Shown here piece after piece: positions 47,656 through 60,255 of a stretch of 64,000 bases of DNA (within the stretch, counting starts at the first letter, position 1; each line of letters starts with the position of its first letter). Origin of the DNA: Jacaranda mimosifolia (Eukaryota; Streptophyta; Magnoliopsida; Lamiales; Bignoniaceae); NCBI GenBank assembly GCA_018894105.1, contig CM032123.1:8867001-8931000 (forward strand), read 5' to 3'. The notes under the pieces were generated by a model. It was not told the DNA's origin, made no database searches, and saw only the letters and a program-made list of their open reading frames with translations. A program made the translations under genes and the position numbers.

Positions 47656-50600
47656 TCAGCATTTATGGGGTAATGAAGCATCTTCCCACGAAGATTTCTC
47701 TCCATCCAGTTCTGACAACTTTTTCCAGTTCCATAGGACTTGCATCAATCCGCCATTTGCAGCATGCAGGAGAAAATCATTTCCTCTGGAAAAAAATGTG
47801 TATATAATCTTCACAAGAACAAAAAAGCAAGATATGCCCAGAAGTCTCTGAGTAATGCTTCCATCCTGTAAGAAGATGATCAACTTTAATCGCAATCTGC
47901 CAGGATTTGGGGTTAGGGTTTGGGGCGGGGAGCCCCCCCCCGGGGCGGGGGGGGGTGTTGCAGGTATAATCAATTTTCACCTTCTGATCGTGCATGAAGT
48001 CTTCAGATATCTCATCCAAGTATTTGGTCATCAAGCTTCCAACGAAAAGACCAAAAGGAATCACCAATTCTTTGTTTCTAGAGATAGCGTATAATATATC
48101 AGATAGGCAACTAAATGAAAACCATGCAAGCAAAGACCACTTCAATATCTCCTTCCCCAGAACCAGTAATTTGCGGAGTGCAACAACCTCTGCTTTCTTC
48201 CAAGGAAAATCTTTAAGTGGACCAGGGATGCATTTCCATAATTTGTCCTTAGTATCATTCAAGAAAACTATAAGCTTAGTAGGCTCATGAAAATGTTCCA
48301 TCATGGGAAATTTTGCAGAACATGCGACTGAAACATGTTGCTTACGGACATTTATCAGAAAGGAACTATGGTGTTGACACACTCGGCTTTTAGTTGATGC
48401 AACCTGTCAATAGACAAAAGACCATGTTACATTGATGTCATTTATGGTTTACCACCATGCAGTCTTCACTAATTGAAAACACCCTCTCTAGCTACATTAT
48501 ATGAGAGGTGGCCGTGGGCAACCACAAGTCTACTATGCATACAAGCATACACAGTTAGTGAAAATATAAATTGGCTATTAACTGCACAAATTTGACCAAA
48601 GCTTCACCCAAACTTGGCTCAAATTAAAGGTAGAGATTACCTTGCTACATAAGGAGGTTGAACTGTGGCAGAACTGGAAACTAACATCTGATATGTGTGT
48701 GTGCGTGCTGTGTCAGTTACAATTCCACTACATTTTTTCATCCCACCCTGTGCCATGGGAGGGATGCAGTGGTGTTGGACATTTTTATACTGAAGCATGC
48801 CCTGGCTTTGATTCTAATAGTCCTGATTTTGCTATTTGGTTAAAGAATGAACAGGCATCCAATACATTTGTTTCTAAGATGAATGTGGAGGAGCATCTTA
48901 ATGTGATAATCAGCTAAGGAGAACAATAATTAATTCTTGATGATGGTATCTAGAATAGGTACCAAGTAATTAGCAATTTATCAGCTGAATCCATGAGTAG
49001 CACAAATTTAATTTGATTGCAAACAAGAGCAAGCTCAACAGAGAGTCAGCTACAAGACACTGAAATATCAGTTTTGTTATGTGCAAGCCTTGAATCTGTT
49101 TGAGATATTACTTAATATGCCAAATCAATGAACAAGTTCGCTTGGATCTTGGTTTTAAGGAATTCAGGGAATCAGGTAGAATTCACAAAATTGTCCAGAT
49201 ATCTCAAATTTGATTGTAGGCCTGCACCACTTAATTTGATTCATGAATCTGGTCATTTGATGACATGAAAAACATTAAGTCTCAAATGCATGCATAAAAT
49301 CTTTAAATAGGTACTTTGCCATTTTAACTCAGTCTCAGTTGACCTCTTATCTTTGCTGGTCTCTATTACAAAATTTGATTGTAATTTGTGAGTGCCTGAA
49401 CTAAGCAGGTGCCTCACCTGGGGATAACTTTAAAGGACAATGCAATAAGTATCATCTCTAACAGAGATATTACCTTCCAAATTAAAATACTATTTTGGGC
49501 AAAGTAAAATTTGCCCTTCTATATTAAGTCCTATGCAACACTTCTTATACTATGAAAACTAACACTTGGCCCCTTAACTGGACGGCCAACTCAACTGACC
49601 ATTAACAACATTAAATTTCAAAGGCAAAATCAAAACTCTCTCTTAAAAAATTAGAGGACATTACCTTTATTGCCCCTAATATATGGTAGCTTATTTGACA
49701 TTCCAAAATACTCTTCTTTACATTAAATAGACAGAAATAGAAATTAATAAGAGTCATATGCTGCAGGCTTAAATAAGAGTTAAAATATAATAAAATACAT
49801 TGTTTCACGTTTGACTTGATCTTCATTGCTATTTTATTTTTCTTTTTAATTCCAACCATTTTTTTTTTTTAACAAAGTTGCAATCATATTCTAGATAAAC
49901 TTAAATCTACCATTAATGACTTATTTGAAAAATAAGGCTAACAAATATTCCCACTATTGTGAATGTTTTAAAAATGCTTACTAAAATCATGAATGGTAAA
50001 AAGACATTAATTTGGGATAAAACAAACACTTTGTTAAATAAAATGCATGGAATTAAAAACCAAAGTACAATAGTACATTAAAAAGTGAAATACTCAATTT
50101 TTTTTATAATTTGAGGCTCTTATTTAAACTTGCAGCTTATGACTTTTATTTGTTTCCGTTTTTACCTATTCACCACCAAAAAAGTTGTTTCTTGGAATAT
50201 TAAATGAAGTGCCACACGTCAGGGGCAATAAAAGTAATGTCATAATTTTTTAGAAAATATTGTAATTTTTGTTAGCTGAACTGACCAAGTTTTACCATCA
50301 ACTAGAGAGTAAATGATAGTTATCATAGTTCAGGGTTATAAAAGTTATATGAGATATAACACGGGGGACAAACTCTACTTTGCCTCACTATTTTTAATCA
50401 GTACTATTTATTTCTAGAATTGAAAAGAAACTCGTAAGAGAACCAAACAAGAAAAATTTGAATTCAAAGAAATTGTGATTCTTGTTGCTATAATTTTTTA
50501 GCTTAATTTCCACGATAGAAACTCTTAAGTCCACAGTTGAGATAATTTGAATCCTAAAAGATAGTGATTCTCAACAATTTAGTTCTTGTCAAATATAAGA

Positions 50601-51992
50601 AACCTGTCAGATAGTGGCCGTTCTAGCAAACAATATGCATCCTCCCTCCTAATTGGCTACTCCCATATTTCACATATATACGTAGCCCGAGTTTGGCAAA
50701 AGGAATACAAATCCAAGACAGGACAGCCCACTCCAGAAATTGCTGAAAAGTCAATTGAATTGAATCAAAGATTCAACTCAATAACAAACACAAAGACCAA
50801 TTCGCTTTTGAATCAGTTAGGTAACATGGAATTCAGTGGATCATGCCATGTTACCTAACTGATTCAAAAGCGAATTGGTCTTTGTTGATATTAGAACTTT
50901 TTGCCCCCCTTGAAATTTCCATGGAAGAAACCTAACAATTCAAAGTTCACCCTAGGATGGTCTTTTATGCATTATATTGTTGCTGAATAACATACAGTAA
51001 CAAGAAATAAGGCTTTCTCTCATACATCTAGAATGCAGATGGTTGCTTGATACCAATGTTTCAACTCCACAGGCTCATGTATCATTCATATCATCAGCAA
51101 ATTGAAACTTCAGAAAGCATACAGCATTGCGATTTTTCAAATTGTCAAATTTTTAAAATGTATGCCAAGTGATAAAAACCAAATAAGTCATTCCACACAT
51201 CTAATTTATCAAAACGACGCACAATGTTGCACAACAATCTGAGTAGGAGAAGATATGACATTGAACAATCATAACATTTAGTCTCTCATTCAAAAGCAAC
51301 AATACATAACACAGTATTGAGAAAGCAGATCACAGAAGTAAATGGGACGCGCGCGCTCACACACACACACAAACATATATTGTTTTTCAGACACTCAAAA
51401 TATTTATGCTGACGTCGTCAGAAAAATAAATATCATCTTTTGAAACACCAAATACCCCAATTCTTGAACAGATGCCCAGTAATCTACTTCCCAATAGTGA
51501 CATGTCATGTCCATTTTTTAGCAATTAACTGCTAAGCAGCTCCGTATGTAACCTAAATGTCACAGGAACCTAAATGTCACAGGAATAAGCCTCTGGTAGT
51601 TAAACAGAACTATTTCTCTTACAAAATGCAGCATTAACCAATTACAAAATCAATTTATCCCTCGGCATTTTCTGTTTCCTTTATGGTAGTAATTCTATAC
51701 AGAGACACATTTTTTCAGATACATGCATAAAACCGTGCAGTTTTTCCTAATCTTATAATTGGCATTTTAACTAGCATTATGTTGTTAATTGGTATAAATT
51801 GCACTCCGTAAAGGGGAAAAGCAAACACTTTCTTCCTCTGTCTCTGTCCCCGTCTCTCTCTTACGCGCACACAGAGTTACATTTGTACATGTGATTCACA
51901 CAACTGAGCAGACGATACTTGATAGAGCTATTGAGAAATAGAATTACCAGAAAACATGACTGAGCGAGTGTGGATGCCGCCGGAAAGACCAT
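47656..51992 (-). CDS. Plant-specific, probably plastid-targeted membrane protein (three exons, 225 aa)
   Basis: Exons on the minus strand are 51992-51948, 48403-47981 and 47865-47656. Each intron is GT-AG in phase 0, and the summed frame is 225 codons plus stop. The N-terminus (MVFPAASTLAQSCFL, then VASTKSRVCQHHSSFLINVR and SVACSA) is rich in Ser, Arg and Lys and low in acidic residues, as in a chloroplast transit peptide. Hydrophobic segments follow: LLAWFSFSCLSDILYAI, LVIPFGLFVGSLMTKYL and LLGISCFFVLVKIIYTFF. The end reads HAANGGLMQVLWNWKKLSE. It weakly recalls the embryo-defective EMB1513 family, but I cannot confirm this, so no symbol is given. Intron 1 is 3.5 kb and intron 2 only 115 nt. 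The frame is intact. The start is the first ATG of an exon whose splice fits; an upstream start was not seen. Confidence 0.72.
47866..47980. other. Short GC-rich intron with quadruplex-forming and hairpin sequence
   Basis: Within this intron the plus strand reads GGGGTTAGGGTTTGGGGCGGGG (positions 47908-47930, split by short loops), four G runs with short loops and two telomere-like units. It continues into AGCCCCCCCCC-CGGGGCGGGGG, which can fold back. The transcript of the host gene carries the C-rich complement. Confidence 0.75.
48404..51947 (-). other. Long intron 1 of the membrane-protein gene
   Basis: No coding sequence was supported. It contains the perfect hairpin at 50790-50885, a 19-bp tandem duplication AACCTAAATGTCACAGG at about 51551-51588 and a (CA)n tract at about 51357-51370. 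Confidence 0.6.
50790..50885. repeat. Perfect inverted repeat, 40-bp arms, 16-bp spacer
   Basis: Positions 50790-50829 are the exact reverse complement of 50846-50885. The spacer is AATTCAGTGGATCATG. The arms begin ACAAAGACCAATTCG on the left and end CGAATTGGTCTTTGT on the right. No mismatch was seen across 40 pairs. Confidence 0.95.
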
Positions 51993-52226
51993 TTTCTGCC
52001 GCCGTCTTTTGCCGGTTGCGGCCGTAAGGGTATGATAGACAATTGATTTTTATTTCTCAAACACGAAATACCCGGACCCGCGCCGGATTTGGATCTTAAG
52101 AGTTTCAAATCTGGCCCGACTCATTCTACTAGCATATCAAAATCTTGCATATGAAAAATGTAGGATTCGTGTAGAGGCAATTAGCCAAGCAAAAAAAATA
52201 ATTAGATTATTAGATAAAAAAATCTT
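51993..52226 (-). promoter_or_regulatory. Remaining proximal 5' flank of the membrane-protein gene
   Basis: About 235 bp separate the start codon from the inferred first base of the neighbouring LTR. The first 130 bp are GC-rich (GGCGCGGGTCCGGG on the minus strand) and probably include the 5' UTR. No clear TATA box was seen. Confidence 0.4.
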
Positions 52227-52725
52227 TGATAAGGGGAAGTGAATCAAACCCAATAGAACCAATAGTAGTCGATCGTGGTCAACCAGGCCCAAGAATGATT
52301 AGGCTAGCTAGTCAGTGTAAGCTATCAGCATCCATTCAGTCGACCAGAATGTGGTTGATTAGCTCGAGTTTGGTCAGTAGACCCTCGACCAAAGAGGCTT
52401 CTGGGCCCTAGGAGGTCCATCATTCGACCAGAGCATGGCTAAAAGACTCACGGCCAAGGAAACATCTCAACTAGAAGAGGTCGTTTGGAGAAACATAAAG
52501 TGTTTCCCCACCACCGGTCACTATCGCATTAAATGCAACTCAACCACCACTCTGCCGCATTAAACACACTGACAGGTAGCGTGCCTCCATATTGAAAAAG
52601 CATGCCTCCAATGTACCACTAGCACGCCTCCGCATTAAATATGGAGATTTTCTCCATATCCAAAAAAGAGGGGAGGCGCCACCTAGATAAGGACTTCAAG
52701 TAGAAAAAAACCTAAAGATCCTCAG

Positions 52726-55700
52726 TATGCATGGCAATGGGGCGAGTTTGGCTAGACCCGCCCCTCAAGGCACTTGCTTAACCCAAAACCCGCCTCGCCC
52801 ATTTGGCCCCGCCTCACCTTCCATTTGGCCCTGAACCCAGTGGGTCTAACCCTCTTAACTCAGTCTTTCTCTTTTTTTTTCCCCCACTTATTCACTCATT
52901 GCAAAATAGATTCCCGGGATGCCAAATTTTGCATAAAACAAAGTGGGAATCTATTCCGCTACTTACTCTTTATTCAAATTTTGCAATTGATTGATCAAAA
53001 TCAATAGATCATTTTGCAACTCACAAATTGTAAACATGCGAAATTCATAGTTTCATTAGTCCATACACCAAATTTTCATATAAGTACGTTAACCAAATAC
53101 AATAAAAAATAAAACATTGTGTTTAATCTCCAAATAGTTGACATCAAGCATTGTTTAAAACATCCTGCTTTGTAAGATTCAATCATATCACAATCCTTTA
53201 TCAAATTAACCACCAAACATAACTAGCTATGTGTTCTCACTATCATATTCTCCTTGATCATCTTCTTCGCCATCAAGCATTGTTGGACAAGTCTTTAATC
53301 CACCAATAGTTGAATAAGTACCTAAACAAATAATTGAACAAGTACTAAACAATAAACAAATAAAATACATAAATTACGTTAATTGCTATAGTATATATAA
53401 AATGATGAAGTATTATTGAAATTTCACTTACCATTTGCCTCATTCCATAACCATCGATGACCACAAATTAATGCCTCCAAAGTAGAGGGATTGAGCCTAC
53501 TACGATGAGGACTGACCAATCTTCCACTACTACTAAATGCAGACTCAGATGCAACTGTTGAAATCGGAATAACTAAAATATCTCTTGCCATCTTCTGTAA
53601 ATGAGGATATTTCACTCCATTTGTCTTCCACCAACTTAGCACATCAAAATTTGGAGTTCTTGGTAAGACACTAGTAGTAGGATTTGAACTTGAAGCCACA
53701 TATTGGTCATACATCCCTAGAGGGTCATTCTCAAATGGATCATTACCACTAGAAACACAAGATGACATTGTATTTCCCAAGCTTCCAAGACCACTAACAT
53801 TTGAGTTATCATTTGATGTTGCAGCTCTAGATCGATATTCACTCAATAGATCATAAGAATTTTGACGAATTTCATCAATTTTATGTTGTGATCTATCACC
53901 ATAAATTAGTGGGAAGTAAAACTAAACCAACTTCATTTTGTACCTAGAATCCAAAACAACAGCAACCCCATCATAATATGACAAGTATCCCAATACTTTG
54001 AATATTTTTCCAACATCTTTTCAGACATATCCCAAATCATCACATTTGGACTCTTCACCCACTCATATAATTTCAATTTGATATCACAATTTTTTGGAAA
54101 ATAAAAGTTAGAAGTGGGATAGAGAGTAGCAGAAAACATCTCTGTCACTTGATAAAAGATTTTTAACTTTCCACAAATTTCAATTACATTCTCCTGTCTT
54201 CTTCAGCTGGTAGGCTTTTGTAGTGCTTCTCTCGATATTTAACTCGTGGAAACACATCTTTATATGCTATAGCAGTTTCTAGCATAAAAAAAGTTGAGTT
54301 CCAACGAGTTTTACAATCTAGAGATAATTTCTTACTACAACCAATATACAATTGACAAGCAGCTTCCTCAAAATTTTCTACTCTAGAGGGTGAAGCAGTC
54401 CAATCTATGATACTATCACGTATCATCTCAATTGAATCACTAATAATTTCCAAACCATCTTTCACAATCAAATTCAAAATATGAGCACAACACCGCATAT
54501 GAAATACCTTTCCATCCAACAGCATATCTTTCTTTGGAAGCTTGTTCAAGAGATGATGAAGCATGGCATCATTGGTTGTGCAATTATCTACAGTGATTGA
54601 TGACAATTTTCGATCAATATTTCAATCCATTAATGATTCAGCAAGATCAAACAACACTACAGCTGTTTGTGGAGCTGGAACATATATGAACCTACAAAAT
54701 AATAAAATGTAATAAGTACATTTTTTAGTATATATAACAAAAATGAAACAATTTATAACTAGGCATACCTCAAAATGTAATTTTGTAAAATCCAAGAGTC
54801 ATCAATATAATGTGCTGTAATAGCCATGAAACCTCTTTTGTTGTTGCTCGAAATCCACATGTTAGTCGTGATAGCAACCCAGTACTTAAGCTTGTCCAAT
54901 AATTGATAACACTTGGCTTTCTCAATATTGTAAATCTTAAGAATATCATTTTTGAGAGTATTTCTTGAGATCATATTAAAGCATGGTTGGAGACTACCAA
55001 CAAATCTTTGAAACCCAAGATGCTCAACTAAAGTAAGTGGATAATCATGTAACATAACCATCACCGCAAGATCATGCCTGGAGTCTTCTTAATTAAAAAT
55101 ATGTGTCGTAAGCTCCTGGCTTCCCACACTTTTCTTGCTTGCCATAAGGAAACTTTGACGAATATCCATTTTTCTTGGTCGCTTTTTACAAGCCCTATCA
55201 TAATGTTTCATCAAATGTGTGGTTCCATAATCAGGCGTAGCTTTGAGGCGAATCTTGCAATAGTTACACTCGGCGTATTAGATGTTGCCTGCTTTCAATC
55301 TTTTGAAGTGGTTCTATGCCTCGGATGTTCATTTTCTCTTACCATTATCTTCAGAAATATCCTCAAATCGCATGTTATTATCTTCATTATTGTCCTCAGA
55401 GGCCATTTCCAATCTCACGTTGCTCTCTTGAATACTAATAGATGGTTGAGAATTATTTCCTTCTTCAGATTCCATCTGTGACATTCAAAAAGAAAAAGAA
55501 AAAAGAAAAAAAGTAATACTTAACTAGTAGTAGAATCTTACTCTTAAATCAGTTCTGAAAAAATCGACAAAAAACTAGAAACTAGTGAACTCAAGAATAG
55601 ATAAGATAAGTTTAATAAATGACAATCAAGAATTTAAAGAATAAATGTTTCCATTAATCCATTTTGGCTTAGAATATGATACTAATTTTAAGTTTTATTA

Positions 55701-56627
55701 TACAACTATAGTTCAATAACCAACTAACAAATTTCTCATAAATGAAAATAAAGGTTATGCGTTTTTTAGTATTTCTAGTTAAATATAATTGTTGGATAAA
55801 AATATGAAATTAAGAGAAGTACTTGATGAGAAATTTATGGTTAATAATACTAACAGCTTAAATAATTTTAGCATGAAGTTACCAGCCAACACTAACATTT
55901 AGAAATAATAAAATGATTCATTTTTGTTCCTAAAAATAGAGAAAAACAAATCAATTAGAAAAAATTTCAAAAAAGAAAAGAAAAGAAAAGAAAAAATTAC
56001 ATAAAGCATAAAACATTTAACTGAACAAATACAATTAGAATTTAGCTCTACAGTCTCCTCTAGATCTACTTTAATTTGACAATATCACATAATAGGTCCA
56101 TAGAATAAAATGCATTGTTCCTTACTTTCTTTACCCACTGAAAAAACTGAAAGCAATATCACATATTTAGATGGCAAAAAATAAAGTCTATAATTTGGGG
56201 ATTCAATTAATCGACTTACCCTTTGTCTTCTTCCTTTGTTTCCCAAAAATTCCTGCTTTATTCTTTGTACTTTCATAATTAATCGGAGAAACTGACGGTA
56301 ATGGATGGCAACAGCCAATGGCGTCCTTCACCAGTGGGTAATAGAGACAAAGAAGAGGTCCTGCTGCTAGTAGCGGGTTTGACTTTGAGGAAGGAAAAAT
56401 TTACAAAATTGAAAGAAGAAAGGAGCCCTAGTTTTTAAGTTATACTATATATATGTATATATAATATTAATATATTTACTTATTTAATATATATGGGGCG
56501 AGGTCGAGGTGGATTTCAATAAACCTGTAACCCACTTGAAAACCCATTTAATTAGCCCTGAACCAGCCCCATTCGGGACAGGTCAGGGGCGAGGCCCCCT
56601 GATTACTCAAACCCATTGCCATGCCTA
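52726..56627 (-). mobile_element. hAT transposon, 3,902 bp, inserted in the Tat 5' LTR
   Basis: The ends TATGCATGGCAATGGG and CCCATTGCCATGCCTA form a 16-bp terminal inverted repeat with one mismatch. Flanking 8-mers ATCCTCAG (52718-52725) and ATCCTTAG (56628-56635) are a target duplication with one mismatch. Sub-terminal GGGGCGAG/CCCGCCCC-rich sequence is found near both ends. The transposase gene is on the minus strand. Eight-bp duplications and the transposase family agree on hAT. Confidence 0.93.
53424..55475 (-). pseudogene. hAT transposase (RICESLEEPER/BED zinc-finger type), broken
   Basis: From an ATG at 55475-55473 the minus strand reads an acidic leader, then a BED finger (CNYCKIRLK, GTTHLMKHYDRACKK), a catalytic core in pieces (54759-55064; 54184-54606 with KLSSITVDNCTTNDAMLHH and LDCKTRWNSTFFML), and the C-terminal dimerisation domain (53424-53846: YPHLQKMARDILVIPISTVA, SESAFSSSGRLVSPHRSRL). 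One 80-bp intron-like gap (about 54694-54769) has GT-AG ends. Stops at 55329-55331 (TGA), just before and after the BED finger and ahead of KLSSITVDN, plus a frameshift near 53940, inactivate it. The last 140 codons are intact. Confidence 0.88.
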
Positions 56628-57005
56628 ATCCTTAGACAAAGACAAGAGCCCTCACTGCATGAGCAAGGGCATCATAGACATTTTAACCTATCATAAAAGA
56701 CTATAAATACCCAATTGCATTTGCTTCATAAGATACGTTCACTATAACTTTGGCCTTAACTCTGTAGCTCTAAATTTTGGTCGATTATACTGACTTGAGT
56801 GTCAGAGTACCTCAATCAAGGGCCTTCTAAGCTGGCCTAAAGTGTGTTGATTGGTTGCAGAACTCGACCTATTCCCATCATAATATTCACCTCTAGCCTA
56901 TTTTCTTGTTGACTATAGTGGGCTCGAGCCCAATCCTTCTATACTCAAATCTAGGCATCATCATTTAGTGTCGTTTGTGGAAAGTAGAGTCCGTAACCTG
57001 AGCAA

Positions 57006-58648
57006 ATGATAAACACAAGGCGAGCCGTTTCAAAGACGGAGGAGACTAGAAGGTCCCTGACACCTCCCCCTCGTCCCCAGCAAGAACAAGATGTGGTTGG
57101 ACCCAGCTCCCAACCCGAGCAAGTGGTAACCCTAACTATGCCGCAGCCTATGCATATTATAAGTGAGCTAATATCGGCCCAACTCTCAATCCAGTTGTTA
57201 ATAGCTTTGCAGAACCAGCTCGGAGCAATTGCCAGTGCCACCCCTCATCCTTCTCATCACGACGAAAAGGTCCAGAGAGATGACAGTGCTGGGCATGAGA
57301 TGCATCACCTGCCTAATAGACATTATAATAACCCAGGTCGATTCCTACATGAAGAGACACGCCCCCATCCTCATGAAGAAGTAACAAACTTAATGGAACC
57401 TCTTGCTCAACCTATTCGAGCCTAGTAGTGTGATAGGGTCGAGCGACAGAGACCTCAGCTATGTAGAAACTTGTCACAAGCAGATCAGGAAGAATAGGAA
57501 AAGATGCCACACCAACTCCAATAGTTAAACAAGCTCCTAGAGGAAATTTCAAAGCGAAACATAGAAAAGACACCCCAGCAAGACAGTGTGCCCTAGCTCC
57601 AATGTGAGCGAGACCATTTATTCAAGAGATATTCAACGAGTGCATAGCCATCGATGCGAAGATTTTAACTGGGTTACCTCAATATGATGGTTCAACTGAC
57701 CCAAATAAGCACTTGCTCTAGTCCGAGCATATGATGCAACTTCATGCGCACAATGAGCACGTTCATACCAAGATATTGGTCACCACACTTCAGGGAATAG
57801 CGCTTGATTAGTCTGTTAAGTTGGAGCCAACGTCTATTTTCTCCTACGATCAATTTTGTGATAAGTTGCTCCACCAATTTGCTAGCAGAAGGAAAGTAAA
57901 ACTCCCCTACACTCATCTGCATACAGTGAAACAAAATGAGGGAGAATCTCTTTGGGATTTCTTTGCCAGATTTAACACTAAAGTGCTGAAAATAGATAGT
58001 CCTAGAATTGAGTTTTTGATCGATGTATTATTCCTTGATCTCAGACACAAGGAATGTGCTAATGCTCTAGTCAGGGAAAGACCGCGATCACTTGACCTCG
58101 CTGAGAGGTATATGACCCAAAAAGATATGAACTGGCTAAAGTATGGGAACACTAAAAATGACAAGAGGAATAACAAAGAAAAAGATGACAGACAACAGAT
58201 GGATGGCCATCGATCCCCCATCAAGAGGTTTCACAACTGTACCTCATTGAACACTGCTAGGAAAGAGGTCCTGTTTGCTATTCAGGGTGACAACCTCATC
58301 AAGAAGCCCAGAAAGTTGAATGAGACAGAGGTTATGCGAAAGTGCAAAAAGTACTGTCACTTCCATAAACAAAAGGAACATGACACGGATGACTACTTCA
58401 ACCTCCAAGATGAAATTGAGTGGCACATTTGGCAGGGGCATTTGAAGAAATACATTGATGAGAGAGCCAAACAAGAAGCAGACAGGATCAACCAAACTCC
58501 CCGTAGAAAAAGGTCGGTCAGTCCGAGGAAATATGATAAAGGGAAAAGACAAGCTGACGACCAGTGTCCTTCCCTGCGAGGTGTAATCGATACCATTGCA
58601 GGTGGACGAGTTGAGGACTACTCCAAAACAGTAAGAATGCAGAACTAA
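57006..58648 (+). pseudogene. Tat-element gag, broken
   Basis: An N-terminal frame at 57006-57425 (MINTRRAVSKTEETRRS) is followed, after stops, by the main gag frame at 57821-58648. That frame reads DQFCDKLLHQFASRRKVKLP, ESLWDFFARFNTKVLKI and ALVRERPRSLDLAERYM. Near its end HFHKQKEHDTDDYFNLQDEI and GHLKKYIDERAK match the conserved C-terminal gag block of this lineage. A basic tail with RRKRSVSPRKYDKGKRQ follows. Confidence 0.82.
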
Positions 58649-58654
58649 TAACAG

Positions 58655-59119
58655 TTGGAGTCGACAAAATTCATGTTGGTCAATACAGTTTTTCAGCTCT
58701 CCATCAGTGTAGAACCTATCTCTTTTTCTAATTCTTACCTCTCACACCTTGAGCACCTCAAAGTTGGCAGCAAACTAGACTTCCCCCTCGTCATGTCAAT
58801 TAAGATTGTCAATTTTGAAGTAAGAAAGATTTTAGTTGACAATAGCAGTTCTGCTGATATAATTTCCTTATCAACTCTAAAGAGGATAAATCTAGGAAAG
58901 CTCAAGTTTGAGGCAGTGTGCACCCCATTGGTCGAGTTCAGAGGATCCGAGATTATTACTGAAGGATCCATTAATTTGTCTACCTCATTTGGAAAAGCAC
59001 TTAGAAGGCGGCCCCTTATGGTCAATCATCTAGTGGTCGACGCACCTTTTGCTTATAACGCCATAATCGGAAGACCTACATTAAATGACTTCAGAGTGGT
59101 GTCTCGACCTTCCACATGA
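58655..59119 (+). pseudogene. Tat-element aspartic protease region
   Basis: The frame reads ILVDNSSSADIISLSTLKRI where the lineage normally has VDxGSSADIL, so the active-site glycine is changed to Ser. It ends APFAYNAIIGRPTLNDFRVV, the usual closing block (YNAILGRPTL). Stops follow at the end of the frame. Confidence 0.82.
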
Positions 59120-59511
59120 AGGTCAAATTCTCAACAGCTTACAAGGATTGGAGAGCTATTCTATAATGTAAAGGAGGCCCGGCGATGCTATACTATTTCG
59201 ATCGAGGCAACTGAAGAGAAAAATTGACCAAAACTAAAATGTTCAGGGGACATCCCAGTAACAAAACCCAAAGAGGGACAGAAAAATAAGAAAAGAAAGC
59301 GAAAGGAAACCTGATTCGAACCTATTGAAGAATTCAAGACCACAAAACTCGAGCCCGAAAATCCAAACAAGATTACAAGGATTGGTACTAATATGGGGAG
59401 CAACGTGGAATGCATGATGGTCAATTTCCTCATGAGGAACATCGATGTTTTTGCTTGAAAGGCTACTGACCTCCAAGGAATCACCCTCACATCATCATCC
59501 ACCACATTAAT

Positions 59512-60255
59512 GTGGACCTCTCGTTCATGCTCGTCAAACAGAAGACCAAGACCTTCAATGCAAAAAAATGCCAAATCATTGAGGAAGAGGTCAACAAACT
59601 TTCAGTGGCAGGCTACATTGTAGAAATTCAATACCCTAGTTTGCTATGTAATGTAGTTCTTGTCCCTAAAAATGAGGGCAAATGGAAGATGTGTAATGAT
59701 TTTACTGATTTGAATAAAGCTTGCGTTAAAGACCTTTACCCACTGCCTCAAATAGATTTATTGGTTGATTCAACAGTAGGTTGTGATCTTTTGAGCATGA
59801 TATATGCTTCCCAAGGGTATTATCAAATCTTTATGGCCCCTGAGGACAGGAATAAGACCTCTTTTGCGATACTCAATAGTTTTTATTGTTTTCTTATCAT
59901 AGCCTTTAGCCTAAAGAATACAGGAGCAACATATCAAATATTGGTAAACTTTACGTTCAAAAATGAGATTAGACGAGTGATGAAAGTCTATATCGATGAT
60001 ATGATTGTCAAAATAATAATAATAAAAAAAAATGCCCTAGCCAACCTCAACCATACTTTCTTGATGTTAAAGGCATTCGGTATGAAACTTAACCCTAACA
60101 AATGCACATTTTGGGTAAGAAGAGGAAAGATTTTGGGTAACATGGTTAGTCAAAGAGGCCTAGAAGCAAACCTGCAAAAGATACAGGCAGGATATGCAGA
60201 GATTGGTCGGGAAAATCATAACGTTGGGTCGGTTCATCGCCCAGCTAGTAGATAA
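59512..60255 (+). pseudogene. Tat-element reverse transcriptase, partly open
   Basis: This 247-codon open stretch reads NEGKWKMCNDFTDLNKACVK, YPLPQIDLLVDST and the catalytic MKVYIDDMIVK, then LNPNKCTFWVRRGKILGNMV. The N-terminal start of the domain lies before the first ATG and is cut by a stop at about 59456. Frame changes follow after 60200. Confidence 0.88.

Larger units (their letters stand above)
52227..56960 (+). repeat. 5' LTR of the Tat element, split by a hAT insertion
   Basis: I infer the ends from TGATAAGGGG at 52227 and GGCATCA at 56960 (TGAT...ATCA). Without the hAT and one target copy the LTR would be about 824 bp. After the insertion it holds a TATA-like CTATAAATACC near 56701, followed by sequence suited to an R/U5 region. 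The start point is uncertain because no second LTR is available for comparison. Confidence 0.55.
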
